Positions 53,298 through 63,492 are shown, numbered from the stretch's first letter. The stretch is DNA of 64,000 nucleotides from Eonycteris spelaea (GCA_003508835.1 PUFA01000066.1:2976001-3040000); one strand, 5' to 3'. The notes: generated by a model not told the origin, from the sequence alone. A program made the numbers and translations.

Positions 53298-53345
53298 CCC
53301 TTTCATCTGCCTCAGTTTTTCTCATCTGTAAAATGGCCTCACAGC
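53298..53345 (+). mobile_element. MIR core fragment
   Basis: Short 'cagtttttctcatctgtaaa' match ending in 'atggcc'. Confidence 0.65.
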
Positions 53346-53394
53346 TGTGGAACAAAGAGAGCTTAAAAGGGGACAAAGTAACACAGGGGCCTTT

Positions 53395-53765
53395 ATTTAA
53401 GAAATACTCATTGAGCACCTACTGTGTGCTAGCATTGGGCTAAGCACGGCGGACACAGCAGTGAATGTGACAAACTCCTTGTCTTCTGGGAGCTGACATT
53501 CCAGTGCCGGGATGGGCAACAGATGAGTCAACACAGAGATGAACAAGGCGATTTCGGGTGGTGGATGCTGTGGAGAAAAGAGGCGATGAGACCCCTGGGT
53601 GGTCCAGAGGCCTCTGGAAGAGGAGGCATCTGAGCTGTGCCTCGAAGGAGGAGGAGGGACCTCCCTGGGAAGATCTGGGCTCAGGAAGCACCTTCTGTCC
53701 AGGGAGAACCACATGTGCAAAGGCCCTGAGGTGGGAACTGGTGAGACAGAACTGGGCCACACCCT
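53395..53765 (-). mobile_element. LINE/L2 3' region, antisense
   Basis: Reads 'actcattgagcacctactgt', 'ggacacagcagtgaatgtga', 'ggtggatgctgtggagaaaa', 'gaggcatctgagctgtgcct' and 'atgtgcaaaggccctgaggt'. Confidence 0.93.
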
Positions 53766-53773
53766 GCTTTTGC

Positions 53774-53909
53774 TGGGAGGAGGAGGTGGAGGAGGAAGAG
53801 GAGGAGGAGGAGGAGGAGGAGGAGGAGGAGGAGAGAAGAAGAAGAAGAAGAAGAAGAAGAAGAAGAAGAAGAAGAAGAAGAAGAAGAAGAAGAAGAAGAA
53901 GAAGAAGAA
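53774..53909 (+). repeat. (GGA)n followed by (GAA)n, 25 pure GAA units
   Basis: A GGA-type tract (about 53776-53834, with GTG and AAG interruptions) runs into an uninterrupted GAA tract at 53835-53909. Both are homopurine on this strand. It produces the poly-Glu, poly-Arg and poly-Lys frames on plus and poly-Leu/Ser on minus. Confidence 0.97.
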
Positions 53910-53911
53910 AC

Positions 53912-54100
53912 AATTATTGAACGCTATAACAGTGTACTATTATCTCATTTTAAAATTCACACAACCTCTCGAGGGAGTCTCTGTTATGCACACTCAGCAA
54001 ATGAGGGACCTGAGGCTCTGAGGATGAAGGACAAGCCTGGGCCACACATCTGGGTGGTGGTAGAGGCAGGATTCGAACCTGGGCCCATCAGGAAGCAGAA
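53912..54100 (-). mobile_element. MIR SINE, antisense
   Basis: Reads 'ttattgaacgctataacagt', 'attatctcattttaaaattc', 'gagggacctgaggctctgag' and 'ggattcgaacctgggcccat'. Confidence 0.88.
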
Positions 54101-54479
54101 AGCCAGACTTCTGAGACTGGCTTTGGAAGATGGAACTTTTCCAGCGACATCCTCGTCTGACCTTTATTTAAGAGTGGCTGGATTCCTGTTTTAGAAGTGG
54201 TGCATCCTGGGGAGGCAGCGCGGGAAAACCCCAACAGCAAGTGTCCCGGGCCAGCTCCTGGCAGGTGCTTGGGTTACACACAGAGGGAGGGAGGTGCAGG
54301 CGGCAGGGCTCTCAGCCCTCAGGCACCATGACGGGAAAAGAAATAAGTACAGGGACCCACGTCCAGGCCCCTTAACAAGCTAGAACCTTACGAGCAGTCT
54401 TTGTTACCCTGCCTCTCACCCCCATCAAACCTGATGCTCCACCTCCTGAGAAACTGGCCCCATCTCCCTGCCTCCACCC
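54101..54479. other. unique stretch, no gene seen
   Basis: No repeat or exon recognised. Confidence 0.4.
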
Positions 54480-54990
54480 CGGCCAGCCCCACCACGCTTA
54501 CCTGGACCATGGCGGTGGCCTCCCCCTTGGTCTCCCTGCGTCTGCCCTCGCCCCAGGAGTCCTGTTAGAACCTAAGGCAGATCGTGTCCCTCCAAGAGGT
54601 CCCCTTTGCTCTTAGAATAAGCTCCAAGTTCTTGTCACGGCATCCAAGACCCAAATGGCATCTCTCAGTCTCCTCTGCCCTTCGGCCACCGTGGCCTCCC
54701 CTCGCTTCCAGAATCCACTCCACTAGTGTCCACCTCTGGGCCTTTACACTTGCGATGCCCTTTGTCCACATTTCTTAGCCCCCAGGTCACACAACCTCCT
54801 CATTCTTGGCTCAAATGTCACCACCTCAGGGAGGCCCTCTTGACTCCCTAGAGCTAAACTACAACTCGTCTTTCCCACATTCCACCCTGGTATCCCACGA
54901 GGCCAGTCCATAGTGTGGCCAGAGGGGGCTTTCTGAACCCTGATCCGAGCAAGGTCGTTCCCAGCCTAGATCCCCTCTTTGGCTGGACCC
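54480..54990 (+). mobile_element. LINE/L2 copies, sense
   Basis: Shows 'aataagctccaagttcttgt', 'ctctgggcctttacacttgc', 'tggctcaaatgtcaccacct' and 'cagggaggccctcttgactc'. From 54890 an earlier L2 position ('gtggccagagggggctttct') recurs, so two copies lie in tandem. Confidence 0.9.
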
Positions 54991-55105
54991 GTGCGTGTCC
55001 CCGCCCCACCCCACCCCCCAAATCCCAACCAAAGCCCTAGTGAGGCCGCTGCTGGCTGCTGCAGGAACCTCTCCCCAGCCTCCCGCTTACTGAGTTCCCC
55101 TAGTC

Positions 55106-55210
55106 CAGGGCTGCTCAGCTTCGGGCCGGACCACTCTCTGTCAGGGGCAGGGGTGGGGGGCGCTGTCCTGTGCACTGTAGGGCATTTAGCAGCACCCCCG
55201 GCCTCCACTA
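55106..55210 (-). mobile_element. MER5A/MER5B (hAT-Charlie), partial
   Basis: Reads 'cagggctgctcagcttcggg', 'ctgtcctgtgcactgtaggg' and 'catttagcagcacccccggc', the reverse of the MER5A 3' half. The rest is missing. Confidence 0.82.
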
Positions 55211-55569
55211 CTACACTCCTCAGCTTTTGTCCGGGCCGCTCTCCCTTTTGGGAGCACTCCCTGCCAGCCTCCCCCTCACCCTTCACGCTCCTGTCTGTGC
55301 TTCAGGTCCCTGTCGACGCCGCCCGCGAGGAGCCTTCCACGCCTCAGGCGGGGTCAGGAGTTTTCCAGGTGCTCCCACAATCTGCCATCGGAGACCTGAT
55401 GATACCCTCTTGTCATTGTCAGATGGCTTATCCTCCCAGCCCCTGGCCCTGGGACTGATATCAGCTCCACAAGAACAGGCGTAGTGTCTGCTCTGTTCAT
55501 GGAGTAGGGGCTCCGTCCACATTTCACATCGCCGCCTCCCTTCTCTGCCTATATCCCCATTCATTCTGA
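55211..55569. other. unique GC-rich stretch, no gene seen
   Basis: Open frames up to 159 codons overlap L2 and MER5 sequence and are not genes. Confidence 0.4.
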
Positions 55570-56110
55570 CAGTTGGTTAGTCATTCAACAGACATGTCTC
55601 AGTCCACATAATGTGCAGGTGCCAGAGATACTGAAAAAGAATCAGACATGATTCTGGACAGAGCCTGGGGCATTCAGAAATGGAAAGATTGTTTCATCTA
55701 GCTGGAATCACAGGTCAGAGGGGGCAGGTGTTGGTGGTGAACAAAGATGCTAAGACAGGAGGGCCGGGCAGGGGCCTGTGGCCACGGGGAGGAGTTGGTA
55801 CTTTTCCTGAGTGAGCTGAGAGCCACGGAAGGTTGGAGGCAGAGGAAGGACAGGATATGCCTTGGCTTCTAACAGGATCTCTCTGGCCGTTTGTGGAAAA
55901 GAGGCTGTCGGCAGGCAATGGCGGAGCAGAGAGGCTGCCACAGTTTAGGTGGGAGCAGATGGTGGCCTGGCCTGGGGGATGACCATGGAGATGGGAGATG
56001 TGGGCCGATTTGAGGGAGAGGAGATTTAGGGCAGAAAACGGATAGTGATGATGGTTTGGATATGGGGATGTGGAGGGGAACGACGAAGACAATGACCACG
56101 TAGTTTGGGT
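55570..56110 (-). mobile_element. LINE/L2 3' region, antisense
   Basis: Reads 'gttagtcattcaacagacat', 'gtgccagagatactgaaaaa', 'tcctgagtgagctgagagcc', 'ggaggcagaggaaggacagg', 'tctctctggccgtttgtgga' and 'tgatggtttggatatgggga'. Confidence 0.88.
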
Positions 56111-56634
56111 CAGGACCCCTCTGCAACCTCGCCCCTCACATCCCCCAGAGCCCTCTATGGGGCGGGGAGGGGGGCAGGTGTAGGGACCCAGTTCTGTCTG
56201 CGACTCTGCTTCCCTTCCAGGCGCTCTCAGCTGTGGCCATGGCTCTCCCACGGCTCCCTGTGTGACCCCGGGCCAATTTCTTGGCCTCTTCTGGGCCTGT
56301 TTCTGGAGCATCTATGCGTCTTCCTCTCCAGGAAGAGCATGAGGGTGCGGGAAGCCACCAGCCCAGACAGGGAACCTGGAAGAACCTGTCCTGCAGGCCT
56401 TACCAGCCCCTGCGGGGTGATCAGCAGGCGGAGGGGACACCTGGGGCAGGGCCTGGGCATGAGGACCGGGCTCAGCTCCTGCATGCCCTCCACTGGCAAC
56501 CAGTCCTCTGCCCATCTGAGGGCCCTTGGGTCCACACCTCCAATGTCAGGGCCTGAACCCCAGGCCCAGCCTCAGACTCGGAGTCCCACACTCTGACAGA
56601 GGCTGCCCAGGCCTTGGGAATGAACAACCTCACT
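56111..56634. other. unique GC-rich stretch, no gene seen
   Basis: A 163-codon plus frame (56105-56596) and 198-codon minus frame (55715-56311) show no domain and extend into L2. Confidence 0.45.
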
Positions 56635-56757
56635 AGCGTCACGATGGTCAAGGGCATGGGGCTGGAGTCAGGGCCTGAGTGCAAATCCCAGCTCTGCCTC
56701 TTTTTCTGTGCAACCTTGGGCAAGTGACTCAACCTCTCCCATACCCAGAGAAAGAAG
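56635..56757 (+). mobile_element. MIR SINE, head and core
   Basis: Shows 'gtgcaaatcccagctctgcc', 'tgtgcaaccttgggcaagtg' and 'actcaacctctcccataccc'. Confidence 0.9.
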
Positions 56758-57499
56758 ACTAGCCAGGAAGTCACATCCCACACAAGTGAAGCTTTTACGT
56801 GCCGTGGGTATGCACCCCAGTTCGCAAATGGAGCCGTACAGTGTTTTTGTTTTTCGTTTGATTTCAAATCGAAATTAACTTTCATTTTGTGCTGTCATTC
56901 TGCCCGGCTGGTGGAAAGTTCATCTGTGGCTGATTCCCATTCCTCCTCAGCCCCTTCTTCCCAGCTTCTCCTGGGTCCCCTGCCTTTCGTGAGGCCGAGG
57001 TGTTGGGGACAGGAGGGAGAGCAGGGGGGCTGGTCCTTACCGATAAGACTCCAAGTGGTGCTGCGGCTGTCTCCTAACCCATCATCTGTGTCCTGGGGCC
57101 CCTCAGCTGTTTCCCAGCTATTCCTAGGGGCGGGCTGGAGGCCGCTTTTCCAGAACCTTATGTGCAGTTCCAGCCTCTCTGGGCTCAGGCCTGGGGCCGC
57201 CCTTCCCTGCTGCTCTGTGCCCCAACCTGGGCAGTCTGCCTCTGCTTCTGATTATGGGAGCCTTGTTCTCTGTACGACACTTTTTCACAAATAGGAGCGC
57301 TTCTTGCTCCCTCGGCTTTGGAAACTCCAGAGCCAGGACGCCTCCTAGGGTCTCTGGACTTGGTGTCCCATCCCTTCTCCCCTCTCTTCCTGAGGCACTG
57401 AGCACATATTGGCCCAGGGCTGCCGTCTGTGGGGGAGGGGCCAAGGGAAGAAAAGAAGAAAAGGGGGAGGAGCGTGGACAAGGAAGAGACACCGTTAAT
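56758..57499. other. unique GC-rich stretch, no gene seen
   Basis: Open frames of 135-145 codons on both strands at 56887-57561 lack any domain I recognise. Confidence 0.4.
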
Positions 57500-57860
57500 G
57501 CGGCGTTCCCAAACATTTTGGTCAGGATTCTTTTACATTTAAAGAAGTTATGAAGGCCCAAGGAGCTTTGATTTGAGCGGGTTGTGTTAAATCAGTAAAT
57601 GGCCCTGTTGACATTTTTACAGCTCTCCCAGTGGCTGACCTAACGGGTGACATCCAGAGCCTCGTATCCGCTTCGGCGTTTGGTCCGTTGCAATATTTTG
57701 TTTGACTGAAGTATCTGAAGAAAATTCAGCTTTAGAAGGCACACAGTCAGAAAGGGGGGAATATTGTACTGTTGTGGGAGTTCTTTAAGGCTTTACCCAA
57801 ACTCTTCAACTTGAGTTGCAACGCAGAATTTAAATTCCTATCGATGAACTTTTTGAACTT
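57500..57860 (+). mobile_element. DNA-transposon relic, hAT-like, family unassigned
   Basis: Shows 'ttctttttacattt'-like words ('attcttttacatttaaagaa'), 'gaaggcccaaggagctttga', 'tccgcttcggcgtttggtcc' and 'ttgactgaagtatctgaaga', which recur in a common mammalian DNA-transposon family. I recall the sequence order but not the name. Confidence 0.5.
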
Positions 57861-58039
57861 TTTACACTTGTGTGAGAATGAAAGTGAAAAAGGCAAGTCT
57901 TCTTGTGAACTCCCTGAAAGGGTGTTGGGAGCCCCCAGGGAATTTTGGAACACACCTTCGGCACTGCTGAGTCTCCAAGAAGCAAAGTATCCAATCAGAC
58001 AGAAAGGTGCTGGCAGACTCCCAAGAGAGACATGCCAGG

Positions 58040-58238
58040 TAGGACGAAGGGCATGGGTTCAGTTCCCATGACACTGCTTCCTGGCTGTGACAGGTCACTT
58101 CCTTGGACAGGTCACTTTGCTTCTCTATGCCTCAGTTTCCTCGTTTGTAAAATGGAGATAACGAGACCTACCTGACAGAATGATGACGATACATGCTTGT
58201 GCCAGGACCCGTGAAAAGCACAGTGTAAATGCAAAGGA
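58040..58238 (+). mobile_element. MIR SINE, sense
   Basis: Shows 'gggcatgggttcagttccca', 'atgcctcagtttcctcgttt', 'gtaaaatggagataacgaga' and 'aaagcacagtgtaaatgcaa'. Confidence 0.92.
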
Positions 58239-58244
58239 CTTGTT

Positions 58245-58570
58245 CACATCAGTCCTTCATCCTCGCACACGTCTCCTGCCACAGGGCCTTTGCACAAGCT
58301 GTTCCTCCTGCCTTAAACCCCTTCTTTTCAGCCTTTGCCAGGGGAACCCTTTCTCACCCTCCAGCTCTCAGCTCAAGTGCCCCCTTCTCCAGGAAGCCTT
58401 CTCTGATCTCACTAGAATGTCCAACAGCTCTATCGGAGGATCCCAGAGCGTGGTTGCAGTTTACATGTTTAGTCATTAAGTGATATCTGGGTCTCACCAG
58501 GCCGTGAGCTCAGGTTGATCTTTGCCCTCTGCCATAGTAGTGCTTGTGTGGGATGAATGTAATTGAAAGA
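58245..58570 (+). mobile_element. LINE/L2 3' end, sense
   Basis: Shows 'acagggcctttgcacaagct', 'ctctcagctcaagtgccccc', 'tctccaggaagccttctctg' and 'accaggccgtgagctcaggt'. Confidence 0.92.
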
Positions 58571-58899
58571 ATATTAGTCATGAAGCGTCATCTGTACCGA
58601 CACCTTCGTCTTCCCATCCTTGGAATGGAAAAGCCAGGTCTCCTCAACTTCCCCCCCTTTCCTCAACACCCCCCCCCACTGCACCCCTGTCTGCAAACAG
58701 CTGGATTGCAGCAAGGGGCAGGGGAAGCTCCAAGCTGTGGGGCTCTCTCTGGGGGCCAGCACCCGCCTGGGTCCCCTTTATTCAGGGTGCCCTGAAATTT
58801 CTGGGGTCACATTCCCCTCACAACAGCTGTTCTCTTTCTTCAGGTACTTGCCTGCCCTGAGCCCACAATCTCTCCAGTGTCCAGGCGGCTCCCTCTGTC
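58571..58899. other. unique stretch, no gene seen
   Basis: A 169-codon plus frame (58620-59129) crosses this and the following L2 and has no domain. Confidence 0.4.
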
Positions 58900-59163
58900 C
58901 AAACTTCCTGCTCCCTCTTCCCATTCTCTCTTCAAGACCAGCTCAGTCGAGATTCCCTCCCCCTACGCCCATGCCTGGCTGTGTTCCTGTGTCCCTGTCA
59001 TCATCACACAGGTCACATTGCTTATTTATTGTCCCCGCTCTGTCCCCCACCCCCAACCAGGTGGCATGTTTGTCAGGGAAGGGATTGTGTCATCTTTGCC
59101 CCTCCAGAATGAGGCATTGGGCCTGGTAAGCAATAAGTGTTCAATACATATTTGCTGAAATGA
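58900..59163 (+). mobile_element. LINE/L2 3' end, sense
   Basis: Shows 'cttcaagaccagctcagtcg', 'acaggtcacattgcttattt' and 'gtgttcaatacatatttgct' with 'gaaatgac' at the tip. Confidence 0.82.
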
Positions 59164-59208
59164 CACAGAAGCAGAAGTTGGGGAGGGATTTCTGTCACCA
59201 AAGGGGGC

Positions 59209-59600
59209 TGTATCAGTTAGTTTGGGCTGCAGTCATAGAAACTCAGCTCAAATGGATTTAACTGTGAAGGAGATTTTTTAGCTCTCACAAACAAAAAGCC
59301 TAGCATGGTGTCGGCTTCAGGCTTGGTTGGATCAGGGCTCTAACTTTTTTCCTCTATGCTTCGCCCAGCTCTGTGATTCTGTGTGTTGATTTTTGACCCC
59401 GGCTGGCTTTCTTCATGGTGTTAAAATGGGTAAAGCAATTCCAGGCCTCATTCTGTTCAGACACAGAAGGTCTCTTTGAGTGGCTTCTAAGAAGTACTTG
59501 AAATACATATTTTCCAGAAACCCAATGCTCGCTTCTGGACTCAGTGGACCAAACTGTTACATGTCCCTCCAGTAGCCAGGGCCAACGGGTGAGATTTAGA
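59209..59600 (-). mobile_element. ancient LTR-like repeat, same start as 52190
   Basis: Shows 'tcagttagtttgggctgcag', 'tagaaactcagctcaaatgg', 'cggcttcaggcttggttgga' and 'attccaggcctcattctgtt'. It resembles the 52190-52640 repeat. The class is inferred. Confidence 0.5.
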
Positions 59601-59934
59601 AAATTAGCTTAGGTTCGAAGCCAGGAGGACAGAGAGTCACCCCTCGTGAAGGGGGCGCTGCATGAGCGGAAGTGTGGCTACCCCCAAACTGGAGCGGTCA
59701 TCGAGAGAAGAGAGAGGGGGCAAGAGAGTCAAAGCAGGCACTCGGGAATTTAATTAAAATTCAAATCTGGAGGAAAAAAGAATTCCTTCTTTGAGCAAAG
59801 ACCAACCTAGAAAAAACTTTGCCGACATCTAAATATTTCACCAGAACCTTGTATCTGAGGCAAGAAGATAACGGATTTCTCTGCTCTCCGGTTGAATTCC
59901 ACTGACCAGTTCACAAAGCCACAACTGGCTTTCC
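59601..59934. other. unique stretch, no gene seen
   Basis: No repeat or gene recognised. Confidence 0.4.
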
Positions 59935-60900
59935 CGACTAGTTTTTTTAATGTGTTTGTTTTTCTGATTATGATAATACATGCATGTTTTAAAAATATTT
60001 AAATAATGCAGAAAAGTATTTCAAACAGTGGTTCTCAATGAGGGTGGTTTTGTCCCTGGGGAGACATGTGGCAATATCTGGAGACATTTTGGGTTTATGT
60101 GACCGGGGGAGGGATGCTGCTGGCATCTGCTAAATGTCCTACAGTGCACAGGACAGCCCCTCAAAACAGAAAATTATCCGGCCCCAAACATTAATAGTGC
60201 CAAATCCCTGACTTAAGGGACAGTAAAAGTTACTGAAAAACCCACTCCCCAGAAGTAAATGCTGCTGGCATTACCCTCTTTAATACACGTGCACGGGCAC
60301 ACACAGCTGGGTCCAAACTAGATCATGCACGTGCAAATATTTTTCTCTCCAACATGTTATGACATCTCGCTATATGGTCCCTTTTAATTAGTGTTTTAAA
60401 TACAATTGTGTATGTATTTAATACAATCGAATTTCTAGTACCATGTTTCATTATGTATATTTCCCATGGTTTACTTAATGAATCCTCTGTAGTTTTAGCC
60501 TTTTGTGTTTTTGCTCCAGTTTTTCACTATTATAAACAATGCCACAATGAACACCGTTGCCCATAGAGAATGCTTGACCTATTATTCCTTAGGATAAATG
60601 CCCCAAAGTTAAGTTTCTGAGTTGCTTTAAAATTTCCGCCCATCGAACATCATGGCGTGCACTTCCATTCTGTGCCAATCTGATAGGTGGAAAATGACAT
60701 ATCATCGTAGCTTTTATTTGCATTTCCTTGATTACTGGGAGGGTAGATCTTGTCATCCTATGTTTGCCTGCCTTTTGTACTTCTTCGTGTGTGTGAATAG
60801 TCAATTTATAATAAGGTGTTTGCCTTTTCCTATTGTTTTGCAAGAACTCTTTGCATATTAAGGATAGGAACCTTTTCTAAGAGTTCCATGATTGACTTTA
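59935..60900 (-). mobile_element. old L1 3' region, antisense, split by MER5A
   Basis: Reads 'tttctgattatgataataca', then after the MER5A 'ttgctccagtttttcactat', 'ataaacaatgccacaatgaa', 'ccaatctgataggtggaaaa' and 'tttgcatttccttgattact'. This is an ancient L1M or HAL1-type element, highly diverged. Confidence 0.88.
60026..60210 (+). mobile_element. MER5A (hAT-Charlie) inserted in L1
   Basis: Has both termini, 'cagtggttctcaatgagggt' and 'caaatccctg', plus 'gcaatatctggagacatttt', 'acagtgcacaggacagcccc' and 'aattatccggccccaaacat'. 185 bp, nearly full length. Flanking 8-mers 'atttcaaa' and 'acttaagg' match at only four positions, so the target duplication is eroded. Confidence 0.94.
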
Positions 60901-60999
60901 GAAGCCTCTTTTCTTTTCTTTTTTTAGTTCCCTTGTGCTTTCGAAGGATGTGCCTAATATTCTGGCAAGCGCTTCGTGAATTACATTAGGAAATAACTT

Positions 61000-61425
61000 T
61001 TGTAACGAACCCATTTAACAACCATTCTTTGTTCCCGCCTCTTGATAGTGCTGAGAGCAGCAGAGGCAGCCTTTGCCCAACTCCGTGTCATTAACCCTTG
61101 ATCTTTTCCTGCTGAATAGCAGATTGCTTTCCGGAGCTGGGAACGGGTTTCATCTTCACCTTTCCGCTGATGGAACTGCCGCTGACTCGGTGCCAGAGGG
61201 CTGTTTACATAAGAAATGATTTGATTATATTGTACAACCAATGGCAGCCTTTCTCAGAAAGAAGAAGCCAGAAACATATAATCAAAGCCATTAACTGTGT
61301 ACAAAAGAAACGCAGCCCACTCTAAATCTCCCACCAACCGTAATAACAGTTTTCCAGGGAAAAAATAAAACCAGGACTGCGGTTTCCTGTTTTACTAAAA
61401 ACGTATTAAGGGAAAGACTTTTTTT
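61000..61425. promoter_or_regulatory. candidate conserved non-coding element
   Basis: About 400 bp without repeat similarity, rich in factor-binding words: forkhead 'tgtttac' at 61202-61208, 'ccaat' at 61238-61242, TCF/LEF 'atcaaag' at 61281-61287 and MYB 'taactg' at 61292-61297. An 86-codon minus frame overlaps it but has no domain. Conservation cannot be tested here. Confidence 0.35.
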
Positions 61426-61427
61426 AG

Positions 61428-61640
61428 AGGCGATCGTGGCATTAGCACAGTTATGCTCTCAAATCGGGTCAGCCTCGACTCAAATCCCAGCTCTGTCACT
61501 TGCTGTCTTTGTGACCTCGGGGAAGTCACTCACCTGAACTGAGCCTCTGCTTCTTCGTTTGTAAGTGGCTGTAATAATAATATCAATCTCAGAGGGTTCT
61601 GGAGAGTATTAGATGAGACGATGCATATGATACACTTCCT
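61428..61640 (+). mobile_element. MIR SINE, nearly full length
   Basis: Shows the head 'gatcgtggcattagcacagt', 'ctcaaatcccagctctgtca', 'ctttgtgacctcggggaagt', 'cttcgtttgtaagtggctgt' and 'gagtattagatgagacgatg'. Confidence 0.92.
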
Positions 61641-61679
61641 TAGAATGTGTTCGCCCACGAAAAATAGGACACTTGACTA

Positions 61680-61900
61680 AAGTGGCAAAAAAGGGAAAGG
61701 GATGTACATTTCATTGTCTTTTTTTCTTTAGTCAAGAGAAAAGGTATTTCTGATGTGCTGAGCAAACCTTTGGAGATTAATTAACAGCATGACTAATTCA
61801 GCCATTGCTGTCAGTCACCTTTGACAAGTAAAAGGAAAAAAAAATAGTGAAAGGGAATCTGGAATTTCATCTAATAAGGTTGTTTAATTCAAAGGCATGA
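61680..61900. promoter_or_regulatory. candidate conserved non-coding element
   Basis: Repeat-free AT-rich DNA with the palindrome TTAATTAA at 61777-61784, 'atgactaattcagccattgc' just after it and 'acctttgac' near 61817. The texture is that of homeodomain-dense enhancers. Candidate only. Confidence 0.33.
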
Positions 61901-61904
61901 AGGT

Positions 61905-62250
61905 GTAAACAGAAACTCACATTCTTTCCATATTTGTGCTCTTCGGTTCTCAGCAATTTGTGAATGCCTCTCCTCATGGTCCAAGGTGGATGCTGCAGCT
62001 CCAGGTACCACAGGTATCACACAGAGAGATGATACCATCAGGTAAAGAAGAGGAGGAGTATCTCCTTCCATGTGTCTCCTTTTATGAGGGAGAACACTGT
62101 CCCTAGGAAGTCCCCATACAGACTTCTCATTGGACACGATTGCGTCACACGCTAATTCCAAACCCACCACTGACGAGGGAAATGAGAATGACCACAATTG
62201 GCTTAGACCCAGTATACCTCCCTCCGAGCCGGGAGGGCGAAATGGCCACT
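61905..62250 (-). mobile_element. ancient dispersed repeat, LTR-like, antisense
   Basis: Shows 'ggtggatgctgcagctccag', 'catgtgtctccttttatgag', 'taggaagtccccatacagac' and 'cttctcattggacacgattg', the same layout as 32785-33085 and 63600-64000 but more diverged. Confidence 0.45.
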
Positions 62251-62779
62251 GTCCCTGAGCAGCAGGGCAGATCCACGTCCAACAAAACTGGACCCTGCTA
62301 GCAAAGAAGATGTGAGTGGGCAGCCACCATGTGTACCGTGAGCGTAGTCCCTGGCATACATTAGGTCCCCCAAAGGCCAGCGTTTGGTGAGTTCAGGCCT
62401 GGGAGTCCATGCACGGAAGAACCACAACTGGCCAAGGGGACCCTCTGCACGCCAGACCCCTGTATCCACCCATTCGCTCACCATCTCCGCTTGGACGGCT
62501 CCTAGGAACTCAAATCCAACGCAGTGTAATTGAACTCAGGGTCTTCCTTGCAGATGGCCTCCGTATCCCCAGCCTCCTCTGTACTTGCCCACCTTGCTCA
62601 AGCCAGAAGCTGGCCGGCCCTTGAGCTTCCCTGCTTCGCCACCCGGGCCTGCGTTTCTCCATCTCTGCCCTCGTCTCCCACCCAGACCTCCTCGTTCTCC
62701 CTGCCGTCCTCCGGGCTCCCAGGCCCGCGCCGCTGCCGCTGCCGGGAAGTCCTCCCAGGGCCGTCCCGCATCCCTTTCT
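62251..62779. other. unique GC-rich stretch, no gene seen
   Basis: A 130-codon plus frame (62530-62922) runs into L2 and has no domain. No CpG island of usual size is evident. Confidence 0.4.
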
Positions 62780-63012
62780 CAGGGAGCTCCTCTCACTCCC
62801 CACTTCCCGTCCCCTCGTGGCCTCGCATGCCTCCTGGCACTGCGCTTATCACGCTTCACATTTCTGTGTGGGATTATTTGACTCATGTCTCACCCCACCA
62901 GGCCGCAAACTCTGTGAGGTAGGAATCAAGTCTGTTTTGTTCACTGATAATCCTCAGTGCCTGGCACATAGCAGAGCCTCGTATTTTTCAAATAAATGAA
63001 AAAAAAAAAGTT
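62780..63012 (+). mobile_element. LINE/L2 3' end, sense
   Basis: Shows 'gcctcctggcactgcgctta', 'caggccgcaaactctgtgag', 'ctcagtgcctggcacatagc' and 'ttttcaaataaatgaaaaaa', the L2 terminus with an A-rich tail. Confidence 0.88.
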
Positions 63013-63017
63013 TTTTC

Positions 63018-63310
63018 CCCACTGGAGAGATCTTTCTAAGAAGCAAATCGAATCCCTTCACGCCCCAGCTTTGAGCCTCCCATGGCTCCCCTTCACCCTC
63101 AGGGCGAAATCCAAAGGGGTTTGTGGCTTTCCCAGGCCCTCGGAGGTGGGTCCTGGTGCCCTCCAGCTCTACTGTCCCTTGTCCAGCCACCCTCGGCTGC
63201 TTTCGGTGCCTTGGAAGCCCCACGTCTCTCTTGCCTCTAGTTTGCCATATGATTCTGAACGCTTTGCCGCTGCCTGGAAACTTTGTCTAGAAAAAAATCC
63301 TCCTCATTTA
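63018..63310 (+). mobile_element. LINE/L2, sense, first half of a split copy
   Basis: Shows 'ggagagatctttctaagaag', 'cttcaccctcagggcgaaat' and 'gccgctgcctggaaactttg'. It ends in the target duplication of the 5S-derived SINE and resumes at 63493. Confidence 0.88.
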
Positions 63311-63492
63311 CTGATCTTGGAAACTAAGCAGAGTCAGGCCTGGTCCGTACTTGGATGGGAGACCACCTAGGAAGACCAGGTGCTGTAGGCGTTTAAAAAA
63401 AAAAGGGGGGGGTTTAAGCTGACAAGGTCTTTGTAATCTGCTGTGAGGTCAACCAAGGGTTACTTCCCCAAAAAAAAAAAAAAAAAAAAAAG
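63311..63492 (+). mobile_element. 5S rRNA-derived SINE with target-site duplication
   Basis: Bases 63311-63394 match the 3' two thirds of vertebrate 5S rRNA from about position 39 to the end, for example 'tacttggatgggagacc' and 'aggtgctgtaggc'. The internal promoter region is kept with changes. An A/G tract, about 55 bases of unrelated sequence ('aaggtctttgtaatctgctg' onward) and a 22-base A tail follow. The flanks are a perfect direct repeat 'cctcctcattta' at 63299-63310 and 63493-63504, extendable to 20 bp with one mismatch if the A-runs are included. It is a composite SINE rather than a functional 5S gene: the 5' third is absent and the body carries about ten substitutions against 5S rRNA. 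Similar 5S-headed SINEs are known in fruit bats (Meg), springhares and fishes. Confidence 0.9.

Noticed and set aside
53558..53920. 120- to 157-codon open frames rich in Glu, Arg, Lys, Leu or Ser
   Set aside because: They read the GGA/GAA array in different frames on both strands, continuing into antisense L2. Not a protein.
55715..56311. 198-codon minus-strand frame
   Set aside because: Lies in an antisense L2 and GC-rich flank, with no recognisable domain; L2 sense-strand text gives chance open frames.
62690..62840. CpG island or promoter
   Set aside because: CpG words are locally clustered ('ccgcgccgctgccgctgccg') but the stretch is short and leads into an L2. No transcription-start evidence.
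63311..63395. Functional 5S rRNA gene
   Set aside because: The first third of 5S is missing, about ten positions differ, there is no T-run terminator, and the poly-A plus target duplication mark a retroposed copy.
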